A stretch of 64,000 nt of DNA from positions 186,001-250,000 of the forward strand of contig NZ_VSZS01000063.1 of assembly GCF_008180155.1 (NCBI RefSeq), in the 5' to 3' direction. The notes beneath the pieces are model-generated. The model saw only the letters and a program-made list of their open reading frames with translations. It was not told the origin of the DNA and made no database searches. This document shows, one piece after another, positions 27,799 through 34,521 of the stretch. Every line of letters starts with the position of its first letter. Position 1 is the first letter of the stretch. The translations under genes were made by a program, and so were the position numbers. Source of the stretch: Neoaquamicrobium microcysteis. Its GTDB lineage: Bacteria; Pseudomonadota; Alphaproteobacteria; Rhizobiales; Rhizobiaceae.

Positions 27799-28575
27799 AT
27801 GAAGCACACACTTTCCCTCTTGGCGGTGGCGACGATGGTCGCGGCAGCGCCGCAGGCCGGCTTTGCGCAGGAGCGCTATCGCGAGCGCCCGCCGGTCGTC
27901 GTCAGCCCCGATCTTTCCGCGCCCTGGGTGCTGCAATTGCAGCGCACGCCGGGCGCGCAGCCGCGCCGGCAGGTGCAGCATGGCCTTCCCGGCGTCCGCG
28001 TCGGCATCGCGGCCGAACCGGTGGTGCGCAGCCGCCACCGCGCGCCGGAGCCGCCAATGCGCGACCAGGTGCAGACGGCGGCAGTATCGAGCGCCGCCCG
28101 CGACGCGCGGCACCAGATCGACCCGAAATTCCTGCCGCAAATGGTCGCCTATGACGGGCCGCACAAGCCCGGCACCATCGTGATCGACACGACGCAGCAC
28201 CTGCTCTACCTCGTCGAAGAGGGCGGACAGGCGCGGCGCTATGGCGTCGGCACCGGCAAGCCGGGCTTCGAGTGGGCCGGCTCGCACAAGGTGACGCGCA
28301 AGGCCGAATGGCCCGACTGGCGCCCGCCGGCAGAGATGATCGCGCGCGAGAAGAAAAAGGGCCGCATCCTGCCCGTCCACATGAAGGGCGGACCCGAGAA
28401 CCCGCTGGGCGCACGTGCTCTCTATCTCGGCTCGACGCTCTACCGCATCCACGGCACAAACCAGCCGACCACCATCGGACAGGCGGTTTCTTCAGGCTGC
28501 ATCCGCATGCGCAACGAGGATGTCATGGACCTGTACGAGCGCGTACCGGTCGGCGCGACGGTGATCGTGATCTAG
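27799..28575 (+). CDS. L,D-transpeptidase (YkuD domain)
   Basis: A 258-residue exported enzyme. A signal peptide (hydrophobic LSLLAVATMVAAAPQAGFAQ) leads to a proline- and arginine-rich linker (residues 25-105), then a YkuD catalytic domain. The active-site signature is complete: HGTNQP (His218) and SSGCIRM (Cys234, Arg236). Such enzymes make 3-3 peptidoglycan cross-links or anchor proteins to the cell wall; rhizobia rely heavily on them. The ATG at 27799 is chosen because it begins the signal peptide; a TTG five codons upstream is possible. A strong terminator follows. Confidence 0.93.
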   Translation: MKHTLSLLAVATMVAAAPQAGFAQERYRERPPVVVSPDLSAPWVLQLQRTPGAQPRRQVQHGLPGVRVGIAAEPVVRSRHRAPEPPMRDQVQTAAVSSAARDARHQIDPKFLPQMVAYDGPHKPGTIVIDTTQHLLYLVEEGGQARRYGVGTGKPGFEWAGSHKVTRKAEWPDWRPPAEMIAREKKKGRILPVHMKGGPENPLGARALYLGSTLYRIHGTNQPTTIGQAVSSGCIRMRNEDVMDLYERVPVGATVIVI

Positions 28576-28689
28576 ACGAGCCAACGACCGTACGCTCGAC
28601 GGCGACGGGCAACAATCCCGGAGAGGGGATGGCGCGTCCAGGGGACGGACGCCGCCGACACGCGGCAGGCAAGCTCCACTGCCGCTGAC

Positions 28690-28720
28690 AGGGCGGCGCG
28701 GTGAGGGACCGCGCCGCCCT
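28690..28720 (+). terminator. intrinsic terminator after the L,D-transpeptidase gene
   Basis: A perfect 13-bp stem (28690-28702 with 28708-28720) around a five-base loop GAGGG, followed by a T-rich tail TTTCGTCTTT. It ends the L,D-transpeptidase transcript about 115 bases after the stop. Confidence 0.85.
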
Positions 28721-28813
28721 TTCGTCTTTGTGCGCATGGTCGAAGGCGGTTGGAACGCTCCCCATCCTGAACGACACTTACGGCAGAAGCGCTGATTCGA
28801 GGGGGGAGCACTC

Positions 28814-29671
28814 ATGGACAGCCTGATAACGGTCTTTCTGCCGCTTGCGCTGGCGATCATCATGTTCTCGCTGGGGCTCGGGCTTACGGTGGAGGACTTC
28901 CGCCGCGTCGTCACGCGGCCCAAGGCCTTCGCCATCGGCGCGTCGACGCAGCTCATCCTCATACCGCTGGTCGCCTATGTGCTGACGATCCTGTTTCGGC
29001 TGCCGCCGGAGCTTGCCGTCGGCATGATGATCCTGGCGCTATGCCCCGGCGGGGTGACCGCCAACCTGCTGACCAAGCTTGCGGGCGGTGAGGTGGCGCT
29101 GTCGATCTCGCTGACCGGCATCATCAGCCTCGTCGCCGTTGTCACCGTGCCCGTGCTGGTCGCTTTCTTCGCCGGCCATTTCATGGGCCTCGATGCGCCG
29201 GCCATCGACGTGACCGCGCTGGGCGTCTCGATGTTCCTCATCACGCTGGTGCCGGTGCTGATCGGCCTTGCCATCCGCAGCTTCGCCGAAAGTGCGGCGC
29301 TGCGCCTCGACGCCATCGTTTCGCGTGTCGCCGTGGTGCTGTTCGTGGTGGTGGTCGTGGGCGCGCTGGCTGCCAATTGGAGCCTTTTTCTTGCCAACCT
29401 GACCGTGCTGGCTCCGGCGCTCATCATCCTGAACGTGGTGCTGCTGGCCGCCGGCATCTTCTTTGCCCGTCTGTTCGGCCTGACCATGCCCGAGGGCAAG
29501 GCAATCGCGCTGGAAACGGGCGTGCAGAACGCGACGCTGGGGATCACCGTCGGATCGCTGATCGTGGAGCAGGCAAGCGCCCTGCCGCCGTTCAGCCTGC
29601 CTTCAGCGGTCTACGGCATCACGATGTACATCGTGTCGATCCCGTTCGTGCTGTGGCTGCGGGGGCGTTGA
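28814..29671 (+). CDS. bile acid:sodium symporter (BASS) family transporter
   Basis: A 285-residue inner-membrane protein with about nine to ten hydrophobic helices. The family marks are the first helix LPLALAIIMFSLGLGLTVEDF and the discontinuous-helix motif MILALCPGGVTANLLTKLAGG, which carries sodium-binding residues, and later ALETGVQNATLGITVG. BASS proteins carry organic anions with Na+; known bacterial substrates include pantoate and other carboxylates. The substrate here is not predictable. The start follows GGGGGGAG. The gene lies alone between the terminator and the DUF6516/HTH pair. Confidence 0.9.
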   Translation: MDSLITVFLPLALAIIMFSLGLGLTVEDFRRVVTRPKAFAIGASTQLILIPLVAYVLTILFRLPPELAVGMMILALCPGGVTANLLTKLAGGEVALSISLTGIISLVAVVTVPVLVAFFAGHFMGLDAPAIDVTALGVSMFLITLVPVLIGLAIRSFAESAALRLDAIVSRVAVVLFVVVVVGALAANWSLFLANLTVLAPALIILNVVLLAAGIFFARLFGLTMPEGKAIALETGVQNATLGITVGSLIVEQASALPPFSLPSAVYGITMYIVSIPFVLWLRGR

Positions 29672-29682
29672 TGAAATCAGCA

Positions 29683-29697
29683 ACATATGATATATGT
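29683..29697 (+). promoter_or_regulatory. palindrome just upstream of the DUF6516/HTH pair
   Basis: A perfect palindrome ACATAT-GAT-ATATGT, followed at once by a further half site CATAT (29700-29704), ends 6 bases before the DUF6516 start. The AT-rich sequence contains plausible -10 elements. It is a good candidate operator for the HTH protein encoded by the second gene of the pair. Confidence 0.5.
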
Positions 29698-29702
29698 GAC
29701 AT

Positions 29703-29996
29703 ATGCTGCGGAAAGCATCACTGATACTTTCCGACAAGCTGGTGCTGGCGAGCGGCCATATCATTCAGATTCGAATATGGCGGCTGCCCTTGTCCACCGA
29801 GGAAAGACCTCATGGTCTCAAATATTCGCTGTTTTACGGCCGGCCCGGCGAACGTATCGTCGGCTATGACAACGAGGCGGGCAAAGGCGACCATCGGCAT
29901 CTTCGAAACCTTGAAACGCCGTACAAGTTCACCAGCATGGAAAGGCTGATGGCCGATTTCATGGCCGACGTCATGCGGGAGCAGGGCAATGACTGA
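29703..29996 (+). CDS. DUF6516-type protein, putative toxin-like partner of an HTH protein
   Basis: A 97-residue protein resembling the DUF6516 family: the N-terminal HIIQIRIWRLP, central LKYSLFYGRPGERIVGYDNE, and GKGDHRH are the recognisable conserved parts. The charged residues in GYDNE and KGDHRH look like an active or nucleic-acid-binding site. The family occurs in two-gene units with a winged-helix protein, and a toxin-antitoxin role has been suspected, but activity is not established. No Shine-Dalgarno sequence precedes the ATG, which sits 6 bases after a palindrome, so the message may be nearly leaderless. Its stop overlaps the next start by 8 bases. Confidence 0.65.
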   Translation: MLRKASLILSDKLVLASGHIIQIRIWRLPLSTEERPHGLKYSLFYGRPGERIVGYDNEAGKGDHRHLRNLETPYKFTSMERLMADFMADVMREQGND

Positions 29997-30351
29997 GTTG
30001 AAGATACGCGTTGAGAACCTGCCGGATTTCTTTACCGCGGCCCATGCAGCGGCAAAGAAGATGGATGCCGGAGATTTTTCCGCCAGCACACCATCTCTTT
30101 CGTTCGAAAGCGCCGAGCAGCTGTTTGCAACGCTTTCGGGGAACCGCTGGGCGTTGCTGACCAAGCTCAGGGAGACGGGCCCGTCGTCTATCCGCGCACT
30201 GGCACAGGCGTTGTCGCGCGACTACCGTGGTGTACACGCAGACGTCGCAAGACTCATGGACGTCGGGTTGGTCGAGAAAGATCAAACCGGCAGAATCCTG
30301 GTGCCGTGGTCCAAGATCACTGCCGAGGTGGTTCTGGAAGCCGTGGCATAG
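29989..30351 (+). CDS. winged-helix DNA-binding protein paired with DUF6516
   Basis: A 120-residue protein. The C-terminal half is a winged-helix domain: LFATLSGNRWALLTKLRE, SIRALAQALSRDYRGVHADV (helix-turn-helix with recognition helix) and RLMDVGLVEKDQTGRILVP (wing), like HVO_A0114/MarR-type regulators. The N-terminal half (residues 1-45) may contact the partner. It overlaps the upstream gene by 8 bases, so the two are co-translated. The palindrome in front of the pair is the likely binding site. It converges on glcF with a 1-base gap. Function as an antitoxin or autorepressor is inference from the arrangement. Confidence 0.7.
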   Translation: MTELKIRVENLPDFFTAAHAAAKKMDAGDFSASTPSLSFESAEQLFATLSGNRWALLTKLRETGPSSIRALAQALSRDYRGVHADVARLMDVGLVEKDQTGRILVPWSKITAEVVLEAVA

Positions 30352-30352
30352 G

Positions 30353-31672
30353 TCACGCCACCTGCGCCGTCTCCGGCACACCTTCGGGCCTTGCTCCGCC
30401 ATAGGCCCAGTCGAGAAGACGCACGGTGTGCACGACGGGGAGGCTGGAGCCTGAGGCGATCTGGGTCATGCAGCCGATGTTGCCGGTGGCGACCAGTGCT
30501 GCGCCGGTTGCCTCGATGTTCCTGACCTTGCGGTCACGCAGCTGCGCTGAAATCTCCGGCTGGAGGATGTTGTAGGTTCCGGCCGACCCGCAGCACAGAT
30601 GCCCTTCTGCCGGCTCCTTCACCACGAAGCCGGCGCGGGTGAGCAGTTCCTTGGGCTGGCGCACGATCTTCTGCCCGTGCTGCATCGAACAGGCGGAGTG
30701 GTAGGCGACAGCGAGACCCGGACGGATGGCGGGCTCGGGAAGTTCGAGCGTCGAAAGATACTCCGTTACGTCCTTGGCCAGACCCGACACGCGAGCGGCT
30801 TTTTCGGCATAGGCCGAATCGAGGCGCAGCATGAAGCCGTAGTCCTTGATCGTCGTGCCGCAGCCCGACGCGGTGATGACGATCGCGTCCAGCCCGCCGG
30901 CTTCGATCTCGCGCGTCCAGGCATCGACGTTGCGGCGGGCGGCATCGAGTGCTGCTTCCTCGCGACCCATATGGTGCACCAGCGCGCCGCAGCAGCCCTC
31001 GCCCTGCGGGACGACCACCTCGACGCCGAGGCGGGTCAACAGCGATACCGTCGCCTCGTTGATGCCCGGCTCCAGCACCGATTGCGCGCAGCCGGTGAGG
31101 ATTGCGACGCGGCCACGCTGCGGACCGGCGGCCGGATGGGTCGAAGGATCCGAGACCGGCGACCTTGGCGGCACGGCGGAGGGCGCAAGACGCAGCATGG
31201 CAGCCACCGGCCTCAGCGGCTTAATGGCGTCGAACAGCCCGGCGAAGGGACGGCCAAGACCCGCCAGCCGGAGTGCGGCGCGGAAGCGCGCCGGATAGGG
31301 CAGGATGGCCGCAAGCAGCGAGCGGGTGAGCCTGTCCAGAAGCGGCCGCCTGTAGGTCTGCTCGATATGCGCGCGAGCGTGATCGACCAGATGCATATAG
31401 TGCACGCCGGAAGGGCATGTCGTCATGCAGGACAGGCAGGAGAGGCAGCGGTCGATATGGGTGACGATCTGCTCGTCGGCAGGGCGGCCGTTCTCCAGCA
31501 TGTCCTTGATGAGGTAGATGCGGCCGCGCGGCGAATCCAGCTCGTTGCCCAGCGTGACGTAGGTCGGGCAGGTGGCGGTGCAGAAGCCGCAATGCACGCA
31601 TTTGCGCAAGATGGCTTCCGACTCCGCCACGTGCGGATCGGCAAGCTGGGCAAGCGAGAAGCTGGTTTGCAC
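30353..31672 (-). CDS. glcF: glycolate oxidase iron-sulfur subunit
   Basis: GlcF passes electrons from the flavin subunits GlcD/GlcE to the respiratory chain. The 439-residue protein has two 4Fe-4S motifs near the N terminus (CVHCGFCTATCP and CLSCLSCMTTCP) and two C-terminal cysteine-rich (CCG) domains: GEGCCGALVHH and GHLCCGSAGTYN. I choose the GTG at 31672 because the family begins (M)QTSFSxAQLADP; the GTG shares its first base with the TAG stop of the preceding EVE-like gene. glcE and glcD lie further upstream on the same strand, separated by inserted genes. Confidence 0.93.
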   Translation of the reverse strand: MQTSFSLAQLADPHVAESEAILRKCVHCGFCTATCPTYVTLGNELDSPRGRIYLIKDMLENGRPADEQIVTHIDRCLSCLSCMTTCPSGVHYMHLVDHARAHIEQTYRRPLLDRLTRSLLAAILPYPARFRAALRLAGLGRPFAGLFDAIKPLRPVAAMLRLAPSAVPPRSPVSDPSTHPAAGPQRGRVAILTGCAQSVLEPGINEATVSLLTRLGVEVVVPQGEGCCGALVHHMGREEAALDAARRNVDAWTREIEAGGLDAIVITASGCGTTIKDYGFMLRLDSAYAEKAARVSGLAKDVTEYLSTLELPEPAIRPGLAVAYHSACSMQHGQKIVRQPKELLTRAGFVVKEPAEGHLCCGSAGTYNILQPEISAQLRDRKVRNIEATGAALVATGNIGCMTQIASGSSLPVVHTVRLLDWAYGGARPEGVPETAQVA

Positions 31673-32151
31673 TATTTGGAACCGGCAGATGTCTTGTCGG
31701 CCAGGCGATCCAGGATCATCGCCCAATCTTCATCACCAATTTCAATGGGCGTGAAGACGGCGGTGCCGACTGCTTTGAAAACACTTGTGACGTTGGTGTT
31801 TTGCGACGCTGTATTGAAGGGTAGAGCTTTCGCTGCTTCATGAGCGTTCCACTCTTTGCGCGGAGTTCCCAACGGGTGAATCCGAAAAGGCATCTTCCAC
31901 TCTTCAGGCCACACATCCTTTTCCGTCTCTTCCGGATCCGGCGCGGAAACAAATATGAAGGGAGTGGTTAGAGACTTACTTGATTCGTCGCTACAATATA
32001 TCAACCCAATATTTCCAGGCCTTATATTGTACGATCTGGTTCTTCTTGCCTTCATAATTGAAGGATCCGCATCGGAAACAGCCCACAATCCGGCTCCTAT
32101 TCCTGCCCAGATATTTGTCTTATTCTTGCATATAAAGGTATATAATTTCAT
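31672..32151 (-). CDS. EVE/PUA-like small protein of probable foreign origin
   Basis: A 159-residue cytoplasmic protein that I do not recognise by name. The pattern YTFICKNKTN, GLWAVS, the IRPGNIGLIY turn and ending VWPEEWKMPFRIHPLG resembles EVE/PUA-like domains, which bind modified bases in nucleic acids; this is a pattern match from memory, not a search. GC is about 46 percent over 31801-32160 by hand count, far below the neighbouring glc genes. It is wedged between the small membrane protein and glcF, and its stop overlaps the glcF GTG by one base. Standalone EVE proteins are often found in defence regions, so a role in sensing modified DNA or RNA is possible. Confidence 0.6.
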   Translation of the reverse strand: MKLYTFICKNKTNIWAGIGAGLWAVSDADPSIMKARRTRSYNIRPGNIGLIYCSDESSKSLTTPFIFVSAPDPEETEKDVWPEEWKMPFRIHPLGTPRKEWNAHEAAKALPFNTASQNTNVTSVFKAVGTAVFTPIEIGDEDWAMILDRLADKTSAGSK

Positions 32152-32184
32152 ATTGGCCGCTCGCTTTTCCGCTTCCGTATCTCT

Positions 32185-32562
32185 CTAGATGATCCAGCTT
32201 TCAGGGTTCCGGATCGGCTCGCGCTTGCTGACGGCCTGCAGACCGATGACCACGCGGACGATGACCCATATGACGGTTGCCAGCGCGGTGAGGAACCCGA
32301 TGACGAGGAACATCAGCAGGAACGAGACGAAGCCGTAGAGCAGGCCTATCCAAAAGGTGCGGATCGCCCAGGTGTAGTGGGTTTCGACCCAGCCGCCCGC
32401 CTTGCCCCGGTTCAGGTAGGCGACGACTACGCCAATGAGCGTGGTGATGCCGACGACGAAGCCGACGAGATAGCAGATGTAGATGAGCTGGATGTTGGAC
32501 GGCCCCGGGTCCAGCCAGCCATCGCCGGGCCGGGTGGCGGGTGACATGTTCGGATCGCTCAT
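32185..32562 (-). CDS. DUF4870-like small membrane protein
   Basis: A 125-residue protein with three to four hydrophobic helices (about residues 25-48, 65-85 and 85-108), the pattern seen in DUF4870/Tic20-like membrane proteins. The cytoplasmic N terminus is proline- and glycine-rich; the C terminus is basic (SKREPIRNP). A GGGGGAA box precedes the ATG at 32562. It lies between glcE and the EVE-like gene in the leftward glc cluster, 51 bases from glcE. Its function is unknown, and it is not known to me as a usual glc operon member. Confidence 0.75.
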   Translation of the reverse strand: MSDPNMSPATRPGDGWLDPGPSNIQLIYICYLVGFVVGITTLIGVVVAYLNRGKAGGWVETHYTWAIRTFWIGLLYGFVSFLLMFLVIGFLTALATVIWVIVRVVIGLQAVSKREPIRNPESWII

Positions 32563-32613
32563 TGTCGTATTCCCCCTTTCAATGACACGCAGGCTATCAC
32601 GGCGCCCGAGTGC

Positions 32614-33813
32614 TTACATCCTGCCCGGATTGAGCAGACCATGCGGATCGAACTGTTCCTTGAGCCTGACCGACAAGGCCGCAAGCGCCGGCGGCTGTGG
32701 CTGGAACACCTGCGTTGCGGCGCGGATGGCGGGCGCGGCGCGCGCCAGCGTCGCGTGGCCGCCGCCATGTGCGGCGACCAGCGCGCGCAGCGTTTCGGCT
32801 TCCGGGTCGGCTTCCATGCGCAGCCAGATCAGCCCGCCCTGCCAGTCGTAGAAGGCGTCGACGGCAGCCTGCATGCGCAGCGCCATGACCATGCGATGCC
32901 CCTGCGACGGCGCCATCGAAACACGCCAGACCGGGCGCTGCGTGCCGTCAACGAACGGGGTGCAGTCGCGCATCTCGCGCCACAGCTTTCGCGAGTCTTC
33001 CGCCTCCAGCCGCTCCGCCGCGCCGAAACCGGCAAGCAGGTCTGCCAGCCTTGCGAAACGATAATCGACGGACGGGCCGAAACCTTCCAGCCGCAGCAGC
33101 GTCGAGCCCCTGCCCCGCAGCGCACCGGACAGCACGCGGCCGGTGACGCTCTCGGGCAAATGGGCGGCGGCGGCCACCTCGCCGCTGGAGCCCATGGAGA
33201 CCGCCATAGCGTCGGCAGCCTGCTCCTCGGTGAGGCCGCGAAGCACGAGGGTGGCCTCCGTCTGCGAACGCGGCAGCACTTTGAACGTGACGTCGGTGAC
33301 GACGGCCAGCGTGCCCCACGAACCGGCCATGGCCTTGGACAGATCGTAGCCGGTGACGTTCTTGACCACCCGCCCCCCCGACTTGAAAATCTCGCCACGA
33401 CCGGAGACGGCGTGGACGCCCAGCACGTGATCGCGCGCGGCACCGGCCTTGATGCGCCTCGGGCCGGAAAGGTTGGCCGCAAGCATGCCACCGATGGTGC
33501 CCCTGCCCGCCTCGCCTCCCAGAAGCGGCGCGTAGTCCATAGGCTCGAACGCGAACTCCTGATTGTGCGCTTCGAGCAACTTCTCGATTTCGGCCAGCGG
33601 CGTGCCGGCGCGGACCGACAGCACCAGTTCCTCGGGCTCGTAAAGCGTGACGCCTGTGAGTTGCGAGAGGTCGATGGCGTGCTCGGTCTGGGCGGGCCGG
33701 CCGATCCCGCGCTTGGACCCATGGCCGAGCACTTCCAGCGGCGTCTCCTCGGACACGGCCCAGCGGACGGCGTCGAGCGTTTCTTCGGCAGTGGTGGGGG
33801 TGAAGGTGGTCAT
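32614..33813 (-). CDS. glcE: glycolate oxidase FAD-binding subunit
   Basis: GlcE is the shorter FAD-linked subunit of glycolate oxidase. The 399-residue protein has the FAD_binding_4 (VAO-type) fold: LEVLGHGSKRGIGRP, then LSVRAGTPLAEIE, and the FAD-contact region GGEAGRGTIGGMLAANLSG with KNVTGYDLSKAMAGSWGTL. It acts with GlcD and GlcF at the membrane to oxidise glycolate to glyoxylate. Its ATG overlaps the stop of vapC2 by four bases (ATGA at 33810-33813), an unusual coupling of a metabolic gene to a toxin gene. Confidence 0.93.
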   Translation of the reverse strand: MTTFTPTTAEETLDAVRWAVSEETPLEVLGHGSKRGIGRPAQTEHAIDLSQLTGVTLYEPEELVLSVRAGTPLAEIEKLLEAHNQEFAFEPMDYAPLLGGEAGRGTIGGMLAANLSGPRRIKAGAARDHVLGVHAVSGRGEIFKSGGRVVKNVTGYDLSKAMAGSWGTLAVVTDVTFKVLPRSQTEATLVLRGLTEEQAADAMAVSMGSSGEVAAAAHLPESVTGRVLSGALRGRGSTLLRLEGFGPSVDYRFARLADLLAGFGAAERLEAEDSRKLWREMRDCTPFVDGTQRPVWRVSMAPSQGHRMVMALRMQAAVDAFYDWQGGLIWLRMEADPEAETLRALVAAHGGGHATLARAAPAIRAATQVFQPQPPALAALSVRLKEQFDPHGLLNPGRM

Positions 33814-34217
33814 GCCAGGTCGCGAGGTGTTCCGGCCGAAAAGCCCATGGCGCTGAGGCGCGAGACAGCCTTGCGATCAAAGGATACGAACATCTCTCCC
33901 CCCCTAATATTTCCAGCGGCTGCAATCACCGCGTCGGCGAAATCTCCGCCAAGAGAAAGCATGGTCAGCCCTGCTTCGACGACCGCAGTGTCGACGACGG
34001 CATTTCGTGGCTCGACGATTGCACGAATGGCCATCTCGAGTTCAGCGTTCGAGAAATTATAGATGCTATCCAGAACCCACACGACCTCGCAAAGGCACGG
34101 AAGCGGGATGACTACGAGGTCCGCCGACGATAGCAGTTCAAATGCCACGCGCGCCTGTTCGAGATCATCTTTGACAGCGATCCGAACCAGGAGGTTGGTG
34201 TCTGCCGTTATCCTCAT
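33810..34217 (-). CDS. vapC: type II toxin, VapC-like PIN-domain protein (second copy)
   Basis: A 135-residue PIN-domain protein. The acidic residues of the metal site are visible: Asp6 in MRITADTNLLVR, Glu in LPCLCEVVWVL, and Asp in GGDFADAVIAA, with a final FVSFDRKA motif. The toxin is predicted to be a Mg2+-dependent RNase. It starts inside the stop of its antitoxin (ATGA, 34214-34217), and its own stop overlaps the glcE start in the same way, so the module is built into the glc transcript. It belongs to a different VapBC subtype from the copy at 22.5 kb, whose antitoxin is not AbrB-like. Confidence 0.88.
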   Translation of the reverse strand: MRITADTNLLVRIAVKDDLEQARVAFELLSSADLVVIPLPCLCEVVWVLDSIYNFSNAELEMAIRAIVEPRNAVVDTAVVEAGLTMLSLGGDFADAVIAAAGNIRGGEMFVSFDRKAVSRLSAMGFSAGTPRDLA

Positions 34218-34465
34218 TTAAGGCCGGCCCATCCTTTCCTGATAGCCTCGTTCATTTCCTCGATCGTAGCCACCTTGTCAGTTCTGCCTGCCAATATTCC
34301 ATAGACCTCTTCCCATCCGCTCTTTCGCTCGGAGGCCTTGACCGTCAGACGCCGGCCGGGCGCGACATCTACCTCCACCTTCTGCCCCGGCTTCACGCCG
34401 AGATGCTGCAGCAGCTCCTTCTTGAGGGTGACCTGCCCCTTGGCCGTCACAGTCAAAGTCGTCAT
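34214..34465 (-). CDS. vapB: type II antitoxin, AbrB/MazE-like fold
   Basis: An 83-residue antitoxin. The N-terminal part MTTLTVTAKGQVTLKKELLQ is a SpoVT/AbrB swapped-hairpin DNA-binding domain, and the C-terminal part (GWEEVYGILAGR to the end) is the toxin-binding tail. A clear AGGAG ribosome binding site precedes the ATG by 7 bases. The start was set here because the open frame upstream lies across the operator palindrome and glcD and is unconserved. It overlaps vapC by four bases. Confidence 0.88.
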   Translation of the reverse strand: MTTLTVTAKGQVTLKKELLQHLGVKPGQKVEVDVAPGRRLTVKASERKSGWEEVYGILAGRTDKVATIEEMNEAIRKGWAGLK

Positions 34466-34493
34466 GACACGTCTCCTGCGTTGACACTCAAAA

Positions 34494-34513
34494 GTAAGGC
34501 ATATTTGCCTTAC
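34494..34513 (-). promoter_or_regulatory. operator-like palindrome upstream of the second vapBC
   Basis: GTAAGGC (34494-34500) and GCCTTAC (34507-34513) form a perfect 7-bp inverted repeat with a 6-base AT spacer, 28 bases before the vapB ATG and 8 bases after the glcD stop. AbrB-type antitoxins bind such repeats, so it probably controls an internal promoter that would also drive glcE and glcF. Confidence 0.6.
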
Positions 34514-34521
34514 CTTCAATG

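Noticed and set aside
28629-28688. A 19-codon frame (MARPGDGRR...) after a GGAGAGGGG sequence
   Set aside because: It is arginine-rich chance sequence in the 3' region of the transpeptidase gene and ends just before the terminator stem; no other support.
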